From contig JASLXP010000393.1 in NCBI GenBank assembly GCA_030740295.1, positions 1 through 17,586 on the forward strand: 17,586 nt of DNA. The letters are read 5' to 3'. The position numbers and the translations under genes were made by a program. Every line of letters starts with the position of its first letter. Positions within the stretch are counted from its first letter, which is position 1. This document shows positions 14,196 through 17,586 of the stretch, one piece after another. This DNA comes from Planctomycetota bacterium (GTDB taxonomy: Bacteria > Planctomycetota > PUPC01 > JACPCR01). The notes under the pieces are model-generated. The model saw only the letters and a list, made by a program, of their open reading frames with translations. It did no database searches and was not told where the DNA came from.

Positions 14196-16763
14196 CTAAC
14201 GCTTCAACGTCTCTGTGGACTGCTTAAGCTTCCCTTCATCCATGACCCCGAAAACGTCGGGGGATCTGCCGCCGATGGAGACGCCCTTGAAGGACAGACG
14301 TTTGCCTCCGAACCGCAGAACTTCGGTCATTCCCTTCTCTGTGTCGTGCGCGGCGATGGCCAGATGAGCGTCGGATTCGAGCCCGTTCGATGACCCGCCG
14401 CCGACCAGAACGGTCCAGGTGACGGGCCCTGACTTTCCGACGTACGCGCTCTTCTCTTCGCGCAGCAACAGCTTAGTAGCGAATGCGGTCAGCAGGACCT
14501 GCGGCTTCTCTGCATTCTGGGTGATCTTCAGGTGCCGTTGGGGGAGGGCGAACAGACCATAGCGGTAATAAGTGTCCGTCATGGCAATGGTCGCCTTCAC
14601 GTCCGGGCGGAGGAACGCGATCTCACAGCTTACCTCCTCCTTCTTCACGAAGTGCTCCTCGTAGGTGCCCCCCTTGCTGCCGCGGGGGCGCGGCAAGCGT
14701 TTGTAGCCGAACGCTGTGTAACGCGACGCGGGCTCCATCGGTTCCGGGAAGGGCGTGTGGAAACGCCATTCTGCTTTGCCGGGTCCGTCTGTCTCGATTC
14801 GGTCGAACACGAGGAAATGGTCCGGCTTCAGACGGATGAGGCAGCGGGAGACGGCCTTGGCCCTGGCCTCAGGAGGATAGGCGTTGGTCAGATCGGCGCG
14901 GGTCGCGGCCATCAGAGAGCCGTCCGCGAAGAACTCGACGGTCGAGATCTGTTCCGGTTCTAGTTTGGGGTGCCATACCTGTCCGCCGCCCCACTGATCC
15001 GTGTCGTTGATGAGGATGCAGTTGTTGTTGCCCGCGCCCTTCCGATAGGTCCGAGTGGCCCCCGTTTCGAGGACGATGTTATCCAGGCCCTTACTCAGGA
15101 CGAAGGAGCCGTGGTTGACCCGGCAGTGAGCCCAGTTGTATCGCTTCGCGATCTTTGCGCTCTTTCCGAAAACGGTGCCTGCCCACAACCTCGCACGCCA
15201 GGCATCGTCGCCCCAGTCGGATCGCATGTAGACTTGATCCACGTCATCGAAGTGCCAGTCGGTGGGCGTTATCTCCGCGGTGATGCCCGCGGGGATGGGG
15301 ACGTTGGGGTTCGCGGACTTTTTCTTCCCCTTCTTCCTCACGAATCGCAGATGCTCAGGCTTGCGGTCCGGGTCTATGGGGAATCGGTTGGTGTTGTGCA
15401 GCGCGTACCGCCATTCGTTCTGGAAGAAAGGCTCGTCCTTCGTGATGTCGAGCCCCGTGCTGTACTTGATGAAGGCCATGGGCGCCTGGAAGTAGCGGAG
15501 ACCGTAGGAACGGCTCTCATTCATGAACTCCACGCCACCATCTTTGCCGAGCAGTTCCACGCGCTTGCGGCAGGTCATGATCCCCCAACGCAGCCACTTC
15601 AGGCCCTCGGGTCGGTCCCAGGCCATGCCGGCATAGAGCAGGCCAATGATCGTGCAAGAGCTGTGGTTCTGCGCGTATCCGGTGGGATGGTAGTTCCGCT
15701 GCAAGACGAAGAAGTTGTAATACTGGTTGAAGCGATGGTGGTAAATGCGATCCCACTCCTTCCGAGCCTCGGGGCTGAGATGGTTCACGTGGGCATCGTA
15801 TTCGCGTCCACAACCGACCGCGTGTTTACCGGAATCCATATCGTTCTCAGAGGCCATCGACTCCGCGTCATCGCTGTATTCCCAAAGCTTGCCGCGTTCG
15901 GTGTCAACGTGGATCAGCATCCGCTCCACGTCCTTGATGCCGAGGTTCTCTTTCTTCACTGGTCTGGCGTTCTCCAGCCGCGGGTGTTTGCCCTTCAGTT
16001 CCGGGCGCAGTGCTATGTCAGGGATCATGCGTACGCGCTCGTCAATGCCGATAGCGATGGAGTCAATGTGGTGGGGGCGCAGTGGGTTGATGCTGTATTC
16101 GATCTCCGGCTTGGTCTTCCTTCTGCTGGGGAGGCGCCAACGAGTGTGGTGCGGGAAGTCCTCGAGCGAGACGCGTATCGTGTGTTTGCCGGGCGTCCCG
16201 ATGTCGAGTGCAAAGCTGGCATATACCCGGCCGGCTGCCTGATCCGCCAGACTGGGCAGATCGAACCAGGAGGTGTACACGTGCTGGCCGTCCAGTCCGA
16301 TACGGGCCGTCGGCACTTTCCACTTGCTGTTGTGGGTCTCCCAGGGGCCGGTATGGGTCAGGGCCTTTTCCGGGTCGGCCAGGAGCTTGGCAAACCTGCG
16401 GGTCCAGATGGAGTCGGGGTTGGGGTACGCGCAATGGCCCCACACGGTATAGGTCCGACTCATGTCGAACTGATCGTCGAACGTGGTCAGATCGAAACGC
16501 CAGATGTTGGCCTCGGGAAACTCACCGGTAATCAGCAGCGCACGACCTTCGCTGGACATGTGAAAGCCACCGACGCGGTCCACGAACTTCACAGGCTTGC
16601 CTGGCCCGGCCGTGTTGAGGAGGTCAGAAATGGGCACCACATCGTCCTGAGTCAGCCACCAGGCTGCACGTGTTGGCCCGAAATCTTCGGCGGATAGCAG
16701 GCTGACGCCTGCCAGAGAACACAGGAACGTAAGTGTCAGTGTCCGGGCGCGGTCTGTAGTCAT
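14196..16763 (-). CDS. Exported heparinase II/III-like polysaccharide lyase
   Basis: The roughly 855-residue product begins with a signal peptide (MTTDRARTLTLTFLCSLAGV...SAEDFG). The N-terminal third (to about 240) is beta-rich. A helical middle includes YHPTGYAQNHSSCTIIGLLY (358-377), where Asn-His recalls the active-site NH of heparinase/alginate-lyase (alpha/alpha)-toroids. The C-terminal part carries YMRSDWGDDAWRARLWAG (512-529) and HCRVNHGSFVLSKG (546-559), matching the Heparinase_II_III beta-sandwich pattern (MRSDWG ... H.D.GSF), then LKPDHFLVFDRIE (645-657). Such enzymes cleave uronic-acid-containing polysaccharides by beta-elimination. The start is uncertain: ATG 16763 gives the cleanest signal peptide, while in-frame ATGs at 16784 and 16793 or TTG 16799 add 7 to 12 residues; none has a good ribosome site. 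A sulfatase remnant follows immediately. Substrate is not determinable; the family assignment rests on motifs only. Confidence 0.72.
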   Translation of the reverse strand: MTTDRARTLTLTFLCSLAGVSLLSAEDFGPTRAAWWLTQDDVVPISDLLNTAGPGKPVKFVDRVGGFHMSSEGRALLITGEFPEANIWRFDLTTFDDQFDMSRTYTVWGHCAYPNPDSIWTRRFAKLLADPEKALTHTGPWETHNSKWKVPTARIGLDGQHVYTSWFDLPSLADQAAGRVYASFALDIGTPGKHTIRVSLEDFPHHTRWRLPSRRKTKPEIEYSINPLRPHHIDSIAIGIDERVRMIPDIALRPELKGKHPRLENARPVKKENLGIKDVERMLIHVDTERGKLWEYSDDAESMASENDMDSGKHAVGCGREYDAHVNHLSPEARKEWDRIYHHRFNQYYNFFVLQRNYHPTGYAQNHSSCTIIGLLYAGMAWDRPEGLKWLRWGIMTCRKRVELLGKDGGVEFMNESRSYGLRYFQAPMAFIKYSTGLDITKDEPFFQNEWRYALHNTNRFPIDPDRKPEHLRFVRKKGKKKSANPNVPIPAGITAEITPTDWHFDDVDQVYMRSDWGDDAWRARLWAGTVFGKSAKIAKRYNWAHCRVNHGSFVLSKGLDNIVLETGATRTYRKGAGNNNCILINDTDQWGGGQVWHPKLEPEQISTVEFFADGSLMAATRADLTNAYPPEARAKAVSRCLIRLKPDHFLVFDRIETDGPGKAEWRFHTPFPEPMEPASRYTAFGYKRLPRPRGSKGGTYEEHFVKKEEVSCEIAFLRPDVKATIAMTDTYYRYGLFALPQRHLKITQNAEKPQVLLTAFATKLLLREEKSAYVGKSGPVTWTVLVGGGSSNGLESDAHLAIAAHDTEKGMTEVLRFGGKRLSFKGVSIGGRSPDVFGVMDEGKLKQSTETLKR

Positions 16764-16930
16764 GGGATGGTCTCGATTGTCCATGGTTACCATCGCCAAT
16801 GCCTTGGCTGGTCAGCAGAGCAGGGCGAGGCTGGAGGCACATTAGATGCTCCCCTGTTTATCGACAAGGGACCGAAAATACCTACCCCAAGGCTCAGCGA
16901 CAGCAGAAGGCTCTCAGCTATTGGGGCTAA

Positions 16931-17274
16931 TGGGATAGCCGTTACGACATTGAGGCCCTGCAGACCACTCCGGACATCCGGCACGCCTGGAAAGTCGAGC
17001 CGGATGCGGAGAAGATGCTGTGTCCTGGTGATTCAAGCTGGGAATGGGGGAAGCTGCGTCAGACCCCGAGACCGTACCTGGGCTTCAACATCCGAACCAT
17101 CCCCTGGGCTCCTTCGAAGGAAGGGAGCCTGCTTCGGGCCGTATCAGCCGAATCTGGCGATAGAATGTCCGCGTTGAAGCTCGACTCCCCGCCGATCTTC
17201 AACGGATAGCCGCGACCGAGGGGCGACTCTTCATCACGTGCGAGAATGGGAGCCTCGTCTGTAATGCGGGCCCG
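16931..17274 (+). pseudogene. Decayed C-terminus of a PQQ-like beta-propeller protein
   Basis: After a TAA at 16928-16930 the plus strand is open for 92 codons (WDSRYDIEALQTTPDIRHAW ... GDRMSALKLDSPPIFNG) and then hits TAG at 17207. The neighbouring frame continues with IAATEGRLFITCENGSLVC. Together they reproduce the ending of PQQ-binding-like beta-propeller proteins, in which a LDSPPvFDGm block is followed by aaa.GrLyvs..dGrvvC. About two bases are missing at the join near 17204-17208. There is no upstream start or propeller body: 16764-16930 shows nothing recognisable. It is a 3' remnant; its last frame runs without a stop into the methyltransferase start. Confidence 0.65.
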
Positions 17275-17307
17275 GAGCAGTTCAATACTCACCGACAGGT
17301 CTCTACG

Positions 17308-17586
17308 ATGTCGTTCTACTCAACATTCGCGGATTACTACGAATCCGTTTTTCCCTTCAAACAGGCCACGTTCGATTTCCTGGAGAGTCATCTACGAGGC
17401 GATGACCCAAGAATCCTGGACGTGGGCTGTGGCACGGGACTCTATACCACCAGGTTTGCCGACGCCGGCGTGGATGCGACTGGCATCGATCTTGATACCG
17501 AGATGATCAGATACGCGGAGATGCATTACAGGAATGCCTCCTTTTTTCGAATGAACATGACCGAAGCCGGGACACTGGATGGGGGG
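17308..17586 (+). CDS. Class I SAM-dependent methyltransferase, 5' part (cut by window end)
   Basis: Ninety-three codons are visible and the frame is still open at the last base. The protein starts MSFYSTFADYYESVFPFKQA, a common start for small UbiE/Methyltransf_25-type enzymes. It has the glycine-rich SAM-binding motif I ILDVGCGTGLYTTRFADAG (36-54) and the acidic loop after strand 2, TGIDLDTEMIRYAE (58-71). The second conserved region begins at FFRMNMTE (79-86). The enzyme is cytoplasmic and its acceptor cannot be told from the N-terminal third. Start ATG 17308 is chosen from the family start; a weak CAGG lies upstream. The frame is also open upstream through the PQQ-like remnant, but that part does not belong to the methyltransferase fold. 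Confidence 0.85.
   Translation, partial: MSFYSTFADYYESVFPFKQATFDFLESHLRGDDPRILDVGCGTGLYTTRFADAGVDATGIDLDTEMIRYAEMHYRNASFFRMNMTEAGTLDGG

Noticed and set aside
13684..14199. A 171-codon plus-strand open frame
   Set aside because: It runs antisense to the sulfatase remnant, which shows recognisable family blocks; the plus-strand product has none.
14970..16697. A 575-codon plus-strand open frame
   Set aside because: It lies wholly antisense to the heparinase-like gene, has no recognisable motif, and results from the high-GC codon pattern of the opposite strand.

Overview
This 17.6 kb window is bacterial DNA of moderately high GC content. It looks like accessory chromosome from a PVC-type or neighbouring lineage (Planctomycetota, Lentisphaerota, Verrucomicrobiota or Hydrogenedentota). 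That placement is an inference from gene content: uroporphyrinogen-decarboxylase-like (URO-D-like) proteins, an octaheme cytochrome carrying HEAT-like and TPR repeats, a heparinase II/III-like lyase, a sulfatase remnant, a PQQ-like beta-propeller remnant, and long GC-rich palindromes built on gggcaacgccc cores. No rRNA, tRNA, CRISPR array or transposase gene was seen.

Left part (1-2600, all minus strand): a membrane-anchored protein with YVTN-type beta-propeller repeats that stops abruptly after about one or two repeats; directly upstream of it an ApbE-type FAD:protein FMN transferase; and an exported/anchored hypothetical gene split by a one-base frameshift. A 283-bp nested palindrome (2665-2947) lies upstream of that gene.

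Middle part (2961-11025): a probable metabolic locus. Leftward run a URO-D/MtaA-like protein (2961-4076) and, after a 742-bp gap filled by a second composite palindrome, a hydantoinase/oxoprolinase-type ATPase-fold protein (4819-6822). A 259-bp divergent promoter region with two adjacent dyads separates it from a rightward run: a second URO-D-like protein, an FAD-dependent oxidoreductase whose start codon abuts the previous stop (TAAATG), and an 89-residue two-helix membrane protein. A third URO-D-like protein, related to the second, converges from the right (9949-11025). The gene types suggest corrinoid/C1 or small-molecule turnover, but no corrinoid-binding protein or MttB-type methyltransferase is in the window, so the substrate is unknown.

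Right part (11115-17586): an eight-CXXCH periplasmic multiheme cytochrome with a HEAT-like segment and C-terminal TPRs; an intergenic region with a third inverted-repeat family member; a decayed sulfatase C-terminus; a large exported heparinase II/III-like protein; a decayed PQQ-like propeller C-terminus; and the start of a class I SAM-dependent methyltransferase that runs off the window. Sulfatase plus heparinase-like lyase suggests past or present use of sulfated polysaccharides.

Three genes or remnants are broken by frame changes and one is truncated, always beside repeats or other genes, so the window looks recombinationally active. Some frameshifts could instead be assembly errors.
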